Below the pieces are notes generated by a model, which searched no databases, was not told the origin of the DNA, and was given only the letters and a program-made list of their open reading frames with translations. 64,000 nucleotides of DNA, from positions 1 through 64,000 of the forward strand of contig MDYQ01000292.1 in NCBI GenBank assembly GCA_003024175.1, read 5' to 3'. This DNA comes from Planoprotostelium fungivorum (taxonomy: Eukaryota > Evosea > Variosea > Cavosteliida > Cavosteliaceae). A program made the position numbers and the translations under genes. Within the stretch, counting starts at the first letter, position 1; each line of letters begins with the position of its first letter. Below are positions 12,401 to 24,883 of this stretch, piece by piece.

Positions 12401-14991
12401 CACCGCTCCCACCGGTGGAGCCATCTACAATTCGGGCACCATTAGCCTGGATATATCCTTCAGTGACATCTCGTACAATTCTGCAACGAGCACGTTCGGT
12501 GGTGGAATGCTCTATCAGTCCAAGACTGGAGGCCTCGCTGAACTGATCATCTACAACTCCACCGTGAGAGGAAATGTGGCCAAGAACGGAGGAGGTCTGT
12601 ACGTATCACCGTCTACAACGACCGATTTCTCAGAATATTCCAACTTCTTCTCGCAAAATTCTGCCGCCTCGTCCGGTGGTGCCGTGTCACTATCCGGTGA
12701 CCTGTCGACCGTGACGTGTGTCAATTCCACCTGGTCAGCCAACTCTGCCTCCGATGGAGCTGCACTGTACATCAACACCCCCTCACCCACCATCATCTCA
12801 CACACTCGTTTCCATGGAAACAACGTCACCAACGATGGTGGTGCCGTCAGCTGTACCAATGCGGGCGTCGTCAACATTACTGAGAGCACGTTCGATCAGA
12901 ACAAGGCGGGAGGAGACGGTGGTGGCCTCCTCGTAGCGATGAGAAGTCAAACGAAGAGAGCGGCGGATCATGCCCAAGATAGAGTTTATCTCAGCGACCT
13001 CGAATTTGTCGACAACGTGGGAAAGACAGGAGGAGGGTTGAACGTGTACACACCTAATTCGATCTCTTCAATGGGAACGATGTCACTGTACAAGAGTCTA
13101 TTTCAGTCGAATCGAGCCGTCAGCGGAGGAGGTGTAGCAGTCTCTACCGGAAGTTCTCTGGCTCGAATCAAATTCGAGAAGAACGTCGCCACATCTGGTT
13201 CTGCATTCATCGTCACAAATCCACCGGGAGGTGAGATCATCGTCCTTTGCCTTCATCTGATCGTTGTAGATGTGTCGCTGTCTGACATCGAATACGTTGG
13301 AGATCAGCAGGCTTCAGTACCAAACAACGTGACCCTCCAGGGTGGCAGCCCCGATTCTGCGATCGATTGCGGCCAAGGTTACACTTCATTCAACCGAGAC
13401 AATTCAACATCCTGCATACCTGCCGTCAAGAACGTCAACCAAGGAGTTCCCACATCAATCATAGTGGGAGTGGCAATAGGAGGCGGTTTCATCGTCATCA
13501 TCATCGTCATCTTGGTGGTGCTGTTGAGGTATCGAAGTGTGAAGAGCAGGATGAGACCGACCATGGAGTTTGATCTCCAGACCTTCACATCGTCCCTACC
13601 CAAGAGCACTCTCATCAACGAATCCGAGCTGAAGAATCTGGTTCAGGTGAGACGAGTGGGAGGAAGAGGGATGACGTGGTGACAGATCGGACGTGGTGCA
13701 TTTGGTATCGTTTACAAGGCACATTGGAGGGCTGTGGAAGTGGCTGTGAGTGATTTATTTATCTTTATGTTTTGTCCTCTTTCTTCTCTATGTGGAATCT
13801 ATGGTTGTAGATGTCTTCGCTGTGATTGATGTGAGACACAGGTGAAACAATTGGTGAGTCAAGATCTACTGGCCAGAGAACACATCGAATCTTTTGTGCG
13901 TGAAGTTCATCTATTGGAGAGACTGAGACCACATCCCAACGTTGTCCTGTTCTTGGGTGTCGTTCCACCTCCCAACTTGGCCCTCGTCACGTGTGTTATC
14001 TCTTCTTTATTCATCTTGTTCTTCTTACATCTGGTTCCATTCATCTCTCTCATCTCTGGTTTCATTCATCTCTCTCATCTCTGGTTTCATTCATCTCTCT
14101 CATCTCTGATCCTCTTACAGCGAATACTGTGAGGGTGGTGATCTTCTCAGTTACATACACAAAAATGTGAGGAGAATCGTTCTCTATGGATGACTAAATG
14201 AGAATGTAGGATCCTTCTTTGGAGACGAGAAAGAGTTTCATCCTGGATATCGCTGTGGGTATGCTTCACCTGCACAACGAAAACATCGTGAGTCATCTTT
14301 CTATCGTCAAAATCTAAATCGATTTCAGATCCACAGAGATCTCGCCGCTCGAAACGTGAGATTCGTATTCAAATATCATGTTTTAACATGACACAATCCT
14401 TATCGTTCTAAATGTCGTCAGATCTTGCTGACTGGTGCCCTACGTTGTAAAGTGACCGATTTCGGCTTCTCTCGCCAGACAGAATCCTCTGAAGAGCAGA
14501 GCAGGTTCGTCATTTTCTCTTCTCTCACTCACTCTTCTTCAGAACCACTTCCACCGTGGGCCCTCTCAAGTGGATGGCACCAGAGGCACTGATGGACAAG
14601 GTTTATTCCAACAAGAGTGACGTCTACAGTTTCGCCATCACCATGTGAGTTCATCATCATCGTCATCATCATGTTGACTGTCAACAGGTGGGACATCTTA
14701 ACGGCTGAAGATCCTTATTCGAATCGTAACGTCATCAACGTGGCAATCGAAGTGGCTGTCAATGGTCTCAGACCTGCACTGCCTGTGGTGTCCGACCAGA
14801 GGTTGCTCGATCTCATGCAGATCTGTTGGGACAATGACCCAGTCAAACGACCCGATTTCGAGATCATCTGTGCTCATCTGCAGGCAGACGACGATGCAAA
14901 GTCGCCCTCATCGAATGCGAAGCAAGATGAGGCGGCGCAGTCGGATTTCGGAGCGAGCAATTACAGCAGCATTGTGAGCCCTGACGAGTGA
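474..14991 (+). CDS. Giant IPT/TIG - LRR - beta-helix receptor kinase, 5' end apparently lost at the telomere
   Basis: Multi-exon gene read through many short GT-AG introns. From 474 to about 9200 the product is a string of at least 25 IPT/TIG (immunoglobulin-like) repeats of roughly 80 residues, each marked by a GG-x(3)-ITG-x-NFG type motif (near 3190, 3428, 3663, 4408, 6765, 7510, 8500 and others). A short leucine-rich stretch follows at 9330-9880 (LxxNxLxGxxP spacing). From about 10000 to 13350 come right-handed beta-helix repeats rich in NNSA, GGA and FxxN motifs. A single membrane segment (GVAIGGGFIVIIIVILVVLL) lies near 13465-13530 and is followed by basic residues. The kinase domain runs from about 13687 to 14900: glycine loop GRGAFGIVYKA, Lys in VAVKQL, catalytic [11 protein letters not shown] in VTDFGFSR, and KWMAPEAL. 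This is of the TKL/tyrosine-like class. The listed start is only the first in-frame ATG: no signal peptide is visible and the frame stays open upstream to the telomere. Likely a cell-surface receptor; ligand unknown. Confidence 0.85.
14031..14108 (+). repeat. 23-bp tandem repeat in a kinase intron
   Basis: An intron between two kinase-domain exons holds about three head-to-tail copies of a pyrimidine-rich 23-mer (TCTGGTTTCATTCATCTCTC followed by TCA). The first copy has one C/T change. The repeat forms the long polypyrimidine tract before the acceptor near 14120, so it was probably made by slippage. It makes this intron much longer than its neighbours. Confidence 0.8.
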
Positions 14992-15107
14992 TATTTCTAT
15001 AAAACGGTGTCGTGTCGTTCTAAGAAACCTAAGAAAATCTTTGAGAAGTTCGCTCGGTATGACAGAACCCCTGCCAAGTCTTGTCGAGGAACATAAAGTT
15101 GAACCGC

Positions 15108-18100
15108 ATGGTAGCGATGATCACCTGGTCTCTCCTGTTGATCCTCTGTTCAGCGGTTTCTGTATTGTCACAGAGTTCGTCATGCGTGATCTATTCGAAA
15201 GAAAGCGGACGATATGCCGACCTCAACTGGGCTGGAGAGTTGGGAGAAGCGAGGTGAGAGAGTCAGACCAGGAAGGGTCTCACGAATCACAGCGGTGATT
15301 ACTTGTACAACACCAGCCGGTTCACTGTCTATTGGTCGGCATGCGGGTATATCTTCTTTAGACGTTCTAGGCTGATATATTTCCAGCCAGTTGAAGAATC
15401 ACGACCGTTACAATGGAAACAACCTGAACACCATGTTTTTCATCTCCTACAGCGTCACACAATCGCAGATCGGCAGTGGTGTATATTACAACTCGACGGA
15501 TGGAGGAGTGTGGAATGCTTCTCTGGTCAATTTCAATCCTGGGGTGACCCTCAGACCCGACGCATTTTCTCAGGTCTCTATCGGAATCAGATGTGATCAG
15601 ACTGGGGTGTTGCAACCGCAACTCTCTTATCAGAGCAATTCTAGCGGCATTCTCTATCTCATTTTCACAACGAGGTGTTTCAGCATTAACACGCAGACCT
15701 TCTATAGTGAGATCTCTCCGAAACATCACATCTTTTTGACTGTGATGCAGACAATGCGAGCCAGATCTTGAACATCACCATCCCGGGTGTGTCATCTGGA
15801 GCATCGAATTACAGCCTTACAGACGACGATCAAAATTCATTCTCATGCGTGACCCCTTCCACCTCAGGACCACTTCGATTGGTGTGTGCCTGCAATTACA
15901 CCATCTCTGGGCGTTATTCCCTCTCTCTCCTGCTCGATACCTCTCCCGTCCTCACCTTCACTCTTTACATCATCAACTCTTCCGATCAGTCTTTGACTCT
16001 GTCATCGACTGATTCCTTGTTCGGTGATCTCCCTCATCTTCCCTCACCCTCACGCTCATCAACGTCACAGATTTACGATTCTTGGCTTTGCGCAGTCCAT
16101 TCGTTCTGTCTCTGTTCATCATCAACTCCATCTTCTGTCTAGACCGAGATCCTTATCTCTTCTTCACTCGCAGCTCTTCCGTCTCTGGCACGTCTCTCAC
16201 AACCATCACTAGTGAGTCCTCTCTTTCCCCTCGGATACATTCATCCTCAACACAGATCCTGCTTTTATTCTGTTTTAATCATTCCATAGATTGTGTCTTC
16301 TACTACAACTCACCGCGAGCCCAAGAGAATATCAAGCTATCTGATGTGACATTCCTCTCCGATGCATCTGTCTACGTCAACGGAGACATCGCTAACCTGA
16401 GCCTCCTTCGTGTGATATTCAGCGGCACGAATGGCTTGACGAATCCAGTGGTGGTGAAGGGAACTGTCAGATCTTCCTTCTTCGTCGGCGGCTGCCAAGT
16501 TTCTTCTGTGAGTCTATCTGTTCATTCGGATGTGACTCATCTCGTTGTAGATGGGACAGATGAACGTGACGACCAACAACATCACCATCGTCGATACGAA
16601 TTTCATCAAGATCACGGTGAGAATTCTCTTCGATATTGTTCTCAAGGTGACAGGCGATTACAGCTGGCTGCTTCTTTTCATCTTCTCCGTACATCTCCGT
16701 CTCCGGCTGTACCTTTGATTGCATCAATTGCGCGGCGACGAATATCTTCTCCACACCTGCACGGGGTACCGTCAACTTGGTTGATTCCACCTTCATCAAT
16801 CACAGTTTTGCCATCATCTCGTCTTCCCGCGGCACGGTGAGATCCAATCTCATCCATCACTGATTTATCATGAAGATCACCATCATGAGGACCAGATTCG
16901 ATAACAATTGTGAGTCAACTATTCTCATGGAACATTTTGGATTGATTTGAATCAGATTATTATCGTCACAATGAAGTTGTCATCACGGTATCGGTCGCGA
17001 ATAGTATTTTGAAGGATGTCTCCTTCTCTCAAATGAAGGTCTTACCCCTGAGGATCATCGGAGGTAACACCACGCTCGACAACGTCACCATGTCTGGTAA
17101 TCAGCCGGGTAGCACCTTATCATCGGGTATACACCAATCTAAATCATCGCATCCATCATCGTATCATCCATCATCGCATCCATCATCGCATCCATCATCG
17201 CATCCATCATCATATCATCACATCATCATATCATCACATCATCACATCATCACATCATCACATCATCACATCATCACATCATCACATCAATCATCACATC
17301 AATCATCACATCCATCATCACATCCATCACATCAATTGTACAATTCGTTCACCAACACTCTTTAATGTAACTCAGGTGTACTCATCACCGATGCCAACGT
17401 GACGCTCATCGGTTGCACCTTCTCTTACAACAGTTTCAAGCCTCCCATCTACATCTCTACCACACAATCTTCAAAGGTTAGATTCGATGGTCTCAATTGT
17501 CGCGGCAACAGCGGTATCCAATTCGGAGGCTGCATTTATTCCACCGGGCCCGCCGACATCATTCTGAACGGTAAATTCCAATCCTCCCTAGAAAGATGAT
17601 AACATCGGTGTGATCGTCGTAGGTGCAAACATCTGGCAGAATTCAGCGACAGCCCTCGGTGGTGGTATTTATTTGGAGAACACAAATTCTTTCCAGATGA
17701 AAAACTTCAACATGACTGAGAACCAATCTCAATTTGCCGGAGGTGAAAGATGATCCTCTTCATCGTATGAAAAGATCATAGGAGCCATTTATTCTTCAAG
17801 TGCGATGTCGTTCGAAGATGGAATCATGTCGGGAAACGATGGCCATTACAACGGAGGTTCGTTATTTTTCCTCTTGTATGATATCGGATGAACATAGATA
17901 GGTGCCATCTATCTGGCCGGTAACATCAGTGATGTGGAATTGACACGAACCATCATGAAGAATAACAAGGCTTTGTACGGAGCGGGAATCGGTAGCTTCG
18001 CGACGGTGATCATATTCGCCTCTCTGTAGGATGACATGTAACAGGTATACGATCTCATACTGACAGACTGTCAATTATCATCCAACATCGGTTCGTTCGG

Positions 18101-21100
18101 TCTCGGTTTCTATTCCGAGGGCTCCATCTACAACGTCGTATTCGACCGTGTCAATATGTCTTCTCATCGTAAAGCTGCGGGTGGAGCGAGCATCTACATC
18201 ACTAATCAATTGTATTCCATCAGTGAGTGAAGAAGAGATTGATCTTTTGAACCTGGAGGAGATGTATGGTTCTAATGTTAATAGTTCTGAAGGACAGCCA
18301 TGTGTTCGATAATTCGGCACCAGGGGCCAACGGAGGGGCCATTTACATCGCTTCCAATTCCTCCAGTGTGATCATCTCCAATTCGACCATCTCCGGTTGC
18401 TCTGCCGCATACGGATCCGCCATTTATCTCACAGACTCGTCTGCGAGTTTATCTATATCGAGTGAGTCTCCACATCAGATATCAATCTCATCTCTGTAGA
18501 TAGCGTGATATCTGATAACAGTGCCACCAACGACGGTGGTGCCATCTGGTTATCTCAATTGATGTCCATGGATGCGAGACGATTCGAATGTCGAAACAAC
18601 AACGCCGGGGGAAACGGTGGCTGCGTCTATATAGAGAGTCAGAGCGTGAGTCAATTTGATGCACGACACGTGACAGAAATCAGGCCGCGATCACGATGAA
18701 GGATAGTATCATCAACGGTAACAAGGCGACGGGCGGTGCCGGATTTTATATGTCCTGGCGTAATAATGGAGGATCGGGAGATGTGATGGGAATGCTCAAC
18801 GGTACGAACAACGTGTGGTACAGTAATACGGCTAGAAACGGAGCCACGATGCAAGCTCAGGGATCGTTCCGGATGATCACGAGTGGAGATCGCATGTCAC
18901 TCAATACGGTAGGATGATGTCACGTCCATCAGATCTGAATCGACTGTAGAATCCAAATGGAGTGTATAACCTCGGCACTTCGTCTGATTTCACGTTGGAT
19001 GTTTCCAATTTGAATGCCACGAGAAACGTGGGAGGTGCTTTACTCGTTCAAGGAGTACCGAGAAGGGCTATCACTATATCAGACAGCTATTTTGATGGGT
19101 GAGATCGATCGATAGATGAAGAAACGAAGATCCTCGATGTCTCGACGAACGACGCTCATCACAATTCAGCAATACCGGTGTCTCACCCATCTACATCTCT
19201 CCTTCTTCCGGTGTACACGGCCTCAACGTGACGAGATGTACAGCCCTACGTAACATCGCCACCGGCTCCGGTGGTGCAATCTTCATCCAAGGTCAGTCAC
19301 AACATCTTATTCTCCTTTAACCCACACAGCCGACAACGGAAATGTTCGCGTAGATTCTTCGATCTTCTCTCTCAATCGAGCCAGTGAAGGCGGTGCCATC
19401 TTCATCAGCCAGAGTCTCTCTGTCTCTCGCTCGACGAATGAGAATAACGTCATCACTCTCTCCAACTTCACTTCGAACGGAGCGACCACGGGTGGTGCAC
19501 TGTCTATCGCTGGATCGACTGAGATGGAAGGCTGTTCATTTGATGGAAATGTAGCGGGAAGGGGAGGATCATTGAACTTGATGAGGGGCGATTTCCTTCT
19601 ACGAGAGACGAGGTGATCTTTGCATTCGATTTAAATTTGTTGAGAATTCTCTTTTCGCATAAAAAATTGACGAAGACAGTTTCACGGGAGGGGACTCCGT
19701 CTATCTTGACTTGGTTGCCTCTCTATCCCTCTACAACGTTACCAATCTCTATGGTACATGTCCCAATGACCTGGTTCTCCTCATCACAGCAAGTGAGCGA
19801 TTTTCACTCTTCGTTCCGTTGAAATATCACAGACTCCTCCGCCATCTGCTCGATTCCCACACGAACTTTGTCTCAATCTACCGAACAATCTTTTTCGACA
19901 CAAGCTTCCACCCCTCCAGACTCTTCCTCCATCCCTCCTTCCTTGTCTTCTTCCTCTTCTCTATCAACAAAAGCCCAGATCGGAATCATCGTGGGGTGCA
20001 TCGTGGGAGGTCTGATCCTCATCATCCTCCTCTCTCTCCTCTTTGTCATGAGAAGAAGAAAAACGAATGCGAATCAGATGAGTACGATCGATCTGGTGAG
20101 TCACGTGATGGTGAGATGTAAACTGATCTGTGATCAGGTACAGAAGATCATCCGTGATGCCAAGTACGGTAATTCATACGAGATGATCGATTTCTCTCTC
20201 GTTCAGTTGGGAGCTGCCAAGCGCAGCGTCATCAACTTTGATGAATTACAGGACATGAATAGAGTGAGCCCTTACGATGTGATATTGATTGAATATGTTT
20301 GTAGGTGGGAGGAGGAGCTTTCGGTGTGGTGTACAAGGCAGCGTTCAGGGTGAGAAGATAGAAGGAGAAATGTTGACCGACTAAGGGAATACAAGTGGCG
20401 GTGAAACAGATTAAATCAGAGATGGTTACGGAGGCTCAGCTGAAAGATTTCCTGCACGAAGTTACCATCATTCAGGTGTCCTATTTTGATATTCGTCACA
20501 CTTTTTCCGATGTAGATTGATGATCAAACAGAATCTCCGATCACACCCTCATGTCGTTTCATTTGTCGGTGTGTTGCATTTGTGTCATTCTGTTCTTAGA
20601 TTTGACTGTTCTTCAGGTCTGACCTTCCCACCTCAACCTTTGAGTTTGATCACAGAATTCTGCAGCGGAGGATCGCTGGACCACTACATTGAAAGAGAGA
20701 ATCCATCACAAACACAACGCGTACAATTCATGGAAGGAATTGGTGAAAGATCCACACATCCATCGCATCTCATATCATACAGCGTTGGGCATGGTTCATT
20801 TACACGCTGAGGGGATTGTGAGTCATCTATGGAATGATCGCGGAATTTAAATTGAGAGAATCGATTTACTCATCTTCGAATAGATCCACAGGGATCTTGC
20901 AGCCAGAAACATTCTGCTGACGAATCACCTTGACGTCAAAGTGTCTGACTTTGGAATGAGTCGAATGCACAAAGAGGACGAAGCTGTGGGTAAGACACAG
21001 TCAAATGTGGGACCGCTCAAGTGGATGGCTCCTGAAGGTGTGACGTCAATGAGAACATTGGTCGACTCAATCTAAACCCATGAACAGCTCTTAAGAACAA

Positions 21101-21555
21101 AGAGTATTCTAACAAATCGGATTCATTCAGTTACGGTGTAACCTGCTGGTGAGTTTGGTGCTGTTCGTTGGTAGATCATTCATCAGTCAGTTGACTGATC
21201 GTTATTGTCAGGGAAATTCTGATGGGTCAAGAACCGTACAGAGATATAGACCCGTTGAAAGTGGCCATCGATGTCGTGACCAACGGCCTGCGACCGGTCA
21301 TACCTGAAGGAACGGAAGCGGCGATATCGCACATGATGACGAGTGAGTGCGACGAAGGTCGACCATCGACTGAGAGTAAAAGGATGCTGGGCAGAGACGC
21401 CAGAGAACAGGCCAGACTTTAACGAGATCTGCACTCTACTCGGACTCACAGATAAGCCTCAGTCGCCGGAACCACAGGAGAAGAAGATAGAACACGAGGT
21501 GGTGACAGACACCAACTACAAGCCTGTCGACCTGTCCCAACAGCCCGAAGAATAA
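15108..21555 (+). CDS. Beta-helix receptor kinase with signal peptide
   Basis: The ATG at 15108 opens a clear signal peptide ([20 protein letters not shown]). The first intron starts at about 15254, and exons continue in frame through many short introns. The ectodomain (about 15.2-19.75 kb) is a right-handed beta-helix or pectin-lyase-like fold, shown by recurrent GGAIYI, NNSA and SNSTIS motifs (for example 18320-18450, 18520-18640, 19385-19500). A Ser/Thr/Pro-rich stalk at 19850-19970 precedes one membrane segment ([20 protein letters not shown], near 19980-20045) and a basic stop-transfer MRRRK. The kinase starts at about 20306: [11 protein letters not shown] loop, VAVKQIK lysine, [13 protein letters not shown] hinge, HRDLAARN loop near 20886, [14 protein letters not shown], and CW-x(6)-RPDF near the end. 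The product matches the C-terminal half of the upstream gene, separated by only about 116 bp, so the two are tandem paralogues with different ectodomains. It has no IPT repeats. Confidence 0.85.
17130..17335 (+). repeat. CATCATCA-type microsatellite in an intron
   Basis: Low-complexity tract of CATCCATCATCG and CACATCAT units. It lies between a donor near 17131 (GTATAC) and an acceptor near 17376 (ACTCAG), inside the second receptor-kinase gene. A reading frame through it gives only a His/Pro/Ser repeat, which does not fit the beta-helix exons on either side. It is therefore best read as an expanded intron rather than coding sequence. Confidence 0.75.
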
Positions 21556-21571
21556 AACGTCCGCTCCCGAT

Positions 21572-22983
21572 TTATTTCTCGTCGTGTACATCCTTCCAGT
21601 GCTTACAGAACGCAGCGATGCCTTCCCTCACAGCTTCTTCCGATACATTCATGAAGCCGATCCTGGCGTAGCCAGGTAATCCAAAGTTCGTCCCTGGATT
21701 CACAGACGCATCATACTTGTCCGCCATGCCGGTCGAGAAGGCCACGTCATCATCCGTGGGCAGTTTGGCCAGTATGACAGTTCCACCGTCTGATCGAGTG
21801 AACGGAATGTTGTTTTGGAGGAGAGCATCTTCCACGATCTTCTGTCGGTGTCGCTGGCGCTGACGGTTCTCTTGGAGGACTCGCTCGCGGTGATCGTAGA
21901 ATTGAGTCCACAAGCTCTCGGACAGGGAGGAGTTACACACGCCGACTAACGTATAATATCCCAGGATGACGTCGATCAGCTGTGAGATGATGAGATGACA
22001 TGATGTGATATGATGCGAAGATCATGTATTGTTGATGTAATATTGAGATGTAAGAGATGGTGGATGTAGGATATGATCTACCTGGGGAGTCGCGATGATG
22101 AGTCCGTGTCGTAAACCAGAGAGACCATACGATTTAGACAGTCCAAAAGTGGAGACGGCGTAAGGGCTGAGTGATGCGGCCGGTCTGATGTCCTCCGTGG
22201 CCAGATCACGGTACACCTGTTCATCCATGAATAAAATACAGTTTTTAATTTTCGACCCACTTCATCGACGACCAGCAATGAGGGTCTATCTTTTCCCTCG
22301 TTGTGTTCTCTTAAGACAGACAGAAGTTCTTCCATGTTTCGAACTGCAACACAACTGGGGTTGTGGAGGTTGCTGATGACGATGAGACGAGGATTGTGAT
22401 CCTTCAGGATGGTTCTCAATCGATCGCCACTGATCTGGAAATCATCCTCGGGACGACGTGTGAGTGTCTCGATCTTGCAACGTGTGATGCGAGAGGCTTC
22501 TGTCAGAGGATCGTAAACGGGATGCTGTCGGTGTCAATTGACTGAATGAATGTGATGATTATTCATCGGATCACCTCTACGACGATCACGTCGCCAGCTG
22601 AAATCATGATTAGGACATAAAATGATGGAGTCTGATCTCAATCACCTTGTGTCAGAGCGTGGACGACATGATGGTTCGCTTGTGATGTTCCACCATTGAT
22701 GAACAAAAGTTGGTCTGGGTTCACGTGATAGGCAGGAGCCGCCTTTTTCCTCAGATCGACGCGACCTCCTGTTCGTGCGTCAGAAACCCCATCTTCATTC
22801 CATCATACTGTCACCTCCGTGAAACGATGTAGAGAGGCAAGAAGCGTCGAAGGTGAATGGGATGCGGTCGCAAGTGTCTAAAGGACCATCCGATCCGCGA
22901 AGATCATGTTTGATAGACCTCCTTATGACTTCTCTGTCTGCATACTGCCAAAGCAGGTGAGAACGAGCTGATCGGGTTGCCAT
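21572..22983 (-). CDS. PLP-dependent class I/II aminotransferase
   Basis: Multi-exon gene, tail to tail with the upstream kinase (stop codons about 16 bp apart). Exons read in order give: an N-terminal ATG at 22983; GGTSQANHHVVHALTQ, the substrate/PLP-binding loop of fold-type I enzymes; AGDVIVVEV; VISNLHNPS, matching the NxHNPTG motif; LLVVDEV, whose Asp contacts the pyridine nitrogen; then FGLSKSYGLSGLRHG, where the Lys would form the Schiff base and the Arg is part of the phosphate cup. The C-terminal exon is at 21572-21940 and carries a conserved GYARIGF Arg motif for substrate carboxylate. The family moves amino groups between amino acids and keto acids in cytosol or mitochondria; the substrate cannot be told from sequence. 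The second exon border near 22800 is uncertain. Confidence 0.85.
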
Positions 22984-23086
22984 TGTTTGGGTATGTTTTA
23001 TAAGAGAGGGGACAATAGACGTTGTAGAGGGACAGGCAGATCCGTTCCATCGTCAGTTCAAACGTCATTCCACAGCGCTACACACA

Positions 23087-24346
23087 ATGTCTTATGTTCC
23101 AGTTAACACTGACATGGAGCCCGAAGAGGATCTCGTAATCACTCCTGCCGCATCTGAATCGAATTCTCCTCCAGTTAGAAGAGTGAGCACATTGACCTCG
23201 TCCAGAGTGCTAATCGATACCTTCTTCAGGCACAACAGCAACAATCGAACAGTGTGATCAATAACATCGACGGAGAAGTCTTATTGAAGAAAGTCATATG
23301 GTCCATGGCTAAGCCTGTAGCTTTCGCGTATGGTGTGGGTGAGCAGCTTGACGTCCCTCATTTTCACCGACATCGATTCAGGCACAGGTTTGTCCATGTT
23401 CTTTGCAATGATCGGTGTCATCTCTGCAGCAGACGACAGGTGGTCTTTAAATCCTCATCTGATTCTCACGGACCAACAGGAACCATGCCTTCTTCACGAA
23501 CCTCATGATCTTTCTTCCCCTCTTGCCCATCCTCATCCTCTCTGTAACTCTTATCATCTTGTGGCTCAACAGGTTCCTTCATCACTCTCTTCCATCATCT
23601 CAACTCTCATCATATACTAATCACATCTTCCGTTAATAACATCATCTCAATCCATCATCTTCTAATCACATCATCTTCTCAACCCTCATCCTATACTTAT
23701 CACATCTCTCTCTAACATCATCTCAATTCATCATCTTCTCAACTCTCATCAGGAGAGCCACCTTCATCGAGCCTCTCAATGCCATCCGCAGTAACACTCT
23801 GGCCTCATGGTCCTGCGGTGATAGCCGTGAGTGGAGGTGCTATGGAAGGAGACAGTGGCAACTGTCTATCAAGTCCAAGTGGTTCTGGCTGACGGGTCTC
23901 ATGTCTCTTCCTGCCGGAATCACTCTCTTCAGTGAGTCCCAAATCTTCGTGCCCGTCTCGAACATTCGTGCCGTCACAAATAATCTTGACCGTCTACAAC
24001 GCTCACCCTTTCAGTTCTCGACGGAGTTTTAGGCCACGATTTCACCGTGGAGGGTTTCGCATCATGCATGATCACGACCACCATATTTGCCCTCTATTGG
24101 ATGTCTTTCTACGCCACTTATGTCACCATCGTGTGGACAGGCAGGCCAGATCCCTACGTCCACACCTTCTTAAGAGGAACAAAAGACATCTACTGGTGCG
24201 GCCGCGTCAACTCATCGAACGTTCTATCTACAACGAGGAGGACAGTGGAGCACCTGGGAACTAAATTCCAAGTGTTGGTGGTGCAGTACAGTTCGACCAA
24301 TTGGGAGATTTACATGCCGCCGGGGGCCAAGTTTGAGATGCAATGA
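23087..24346 (+). CDS. Multi-pass membrane protein of unknown function
   Basis: Starts at the ATG at 23087 with an acidic cytosolic-looking N-terminus (MSYVPVNTDMEPEEDLV), then exons split by GT-AG introns. Hydrophobic stretches: NLMIFLPLLPILILSVTLII (about 23495-23575), WFWLTGLMSLPAGITLF (about 23885-23935), and a pair in the last exon (CMITTTIFALYW and FYATYVTIVW, about 24065-24140). The final exon ends at the TGA at 24346 with a soluble tail. One intron (about 23576-23752) is long and made of imperfect TCATCATC/CTAATCACATC repeats. I recognise no family. It is divergent to the aminotransferase, with about 100 bp between the two ATGs, which probably hold both promoters. Confidence 0.7.
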
Positions 24347-24703
24347 GGTTGTCTCATGTGTTATTTTATAAAAAAGGAGATTATCTGTTCTGATGAGGCA
24401 TGACAGTGTGTATTGTTCATTGTCCTGCAACACCATGACCAGAAGAAGGAACACCAATGTTAAAGTATGGCCACAATACTTTGTACATCACAAAAATATA
24501 GACCCTCTAAAAGTTGACATGGCAGACATGTCTACCCGTCTCTTTAGACCAATCAGAACGTATCACAGTTGGGTATCATCTAAGCAAGCAATATGACAAT
24601 GTGCAGTCTTCTGCCTGAAGACACACTGACCATGCAAAATAAGACAAACATAGTTATAAAGACTGGGCAACAAGGAAAAAGATAAAAAAGGAGAAAGTGA
24701 CAG
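24347..24703. other. Intergenic stretch without recognised gene
   Basis: AT-rich sequence after the membrane-protein gene. Open frames are short and show no splice-consistent continuation or known motif. I see no RNA gene. It leads into the foldback element at 24704. Confidence 0.6.
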
Positions 24704-24883
24704 CCTGATTCCGCCAAAATATGAGAAAAGTCCAACATTCCAGGACTAAGTGATAAGATGATGATGTGCACATGGTTTCTGACCCCCACTTGCCCTGGTG
24801 ATGAAAATGGCTGATACGCACATCATCATTGTTCATCTTAGGAATGGAATGTTGGACTTTTCTCATATTTTGGCGGAATCAGG
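24704..24883. repeat. Foldback element with 39-bp perfect inverted arms
   Basis: The sequence from 24704 to 24742 (starting CCTGATTCCGCCAAAATATG) is the exact reverse complement of 24845-24883. The arms enclose about 100 bp. The inner flanks also pair imperfectly: a TAAGATGATGATGTGC-like block near 24751 is opposite GCACATCATCATTG near 24819. The whole can form a long hairpin. It resembles a small non-autonomous foldback or MITE-like element, but target-site duplications were not established. No reading frame inside is credible. Confidence 0.85.

Noticed and set aside
17009-17365. Frame encoding a His/Pro/Ser repeat
   Set aside because: The repeated part lies between good intron borders and does not fit the beta-helix sequence on either side, so it is intronic microsatellite.
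22360-22545. Plus-strand frame in the aminotransferase region
   Set aside because: It is antisense to exons that carry the NLHNPS motif and neighbouring conserved residues.
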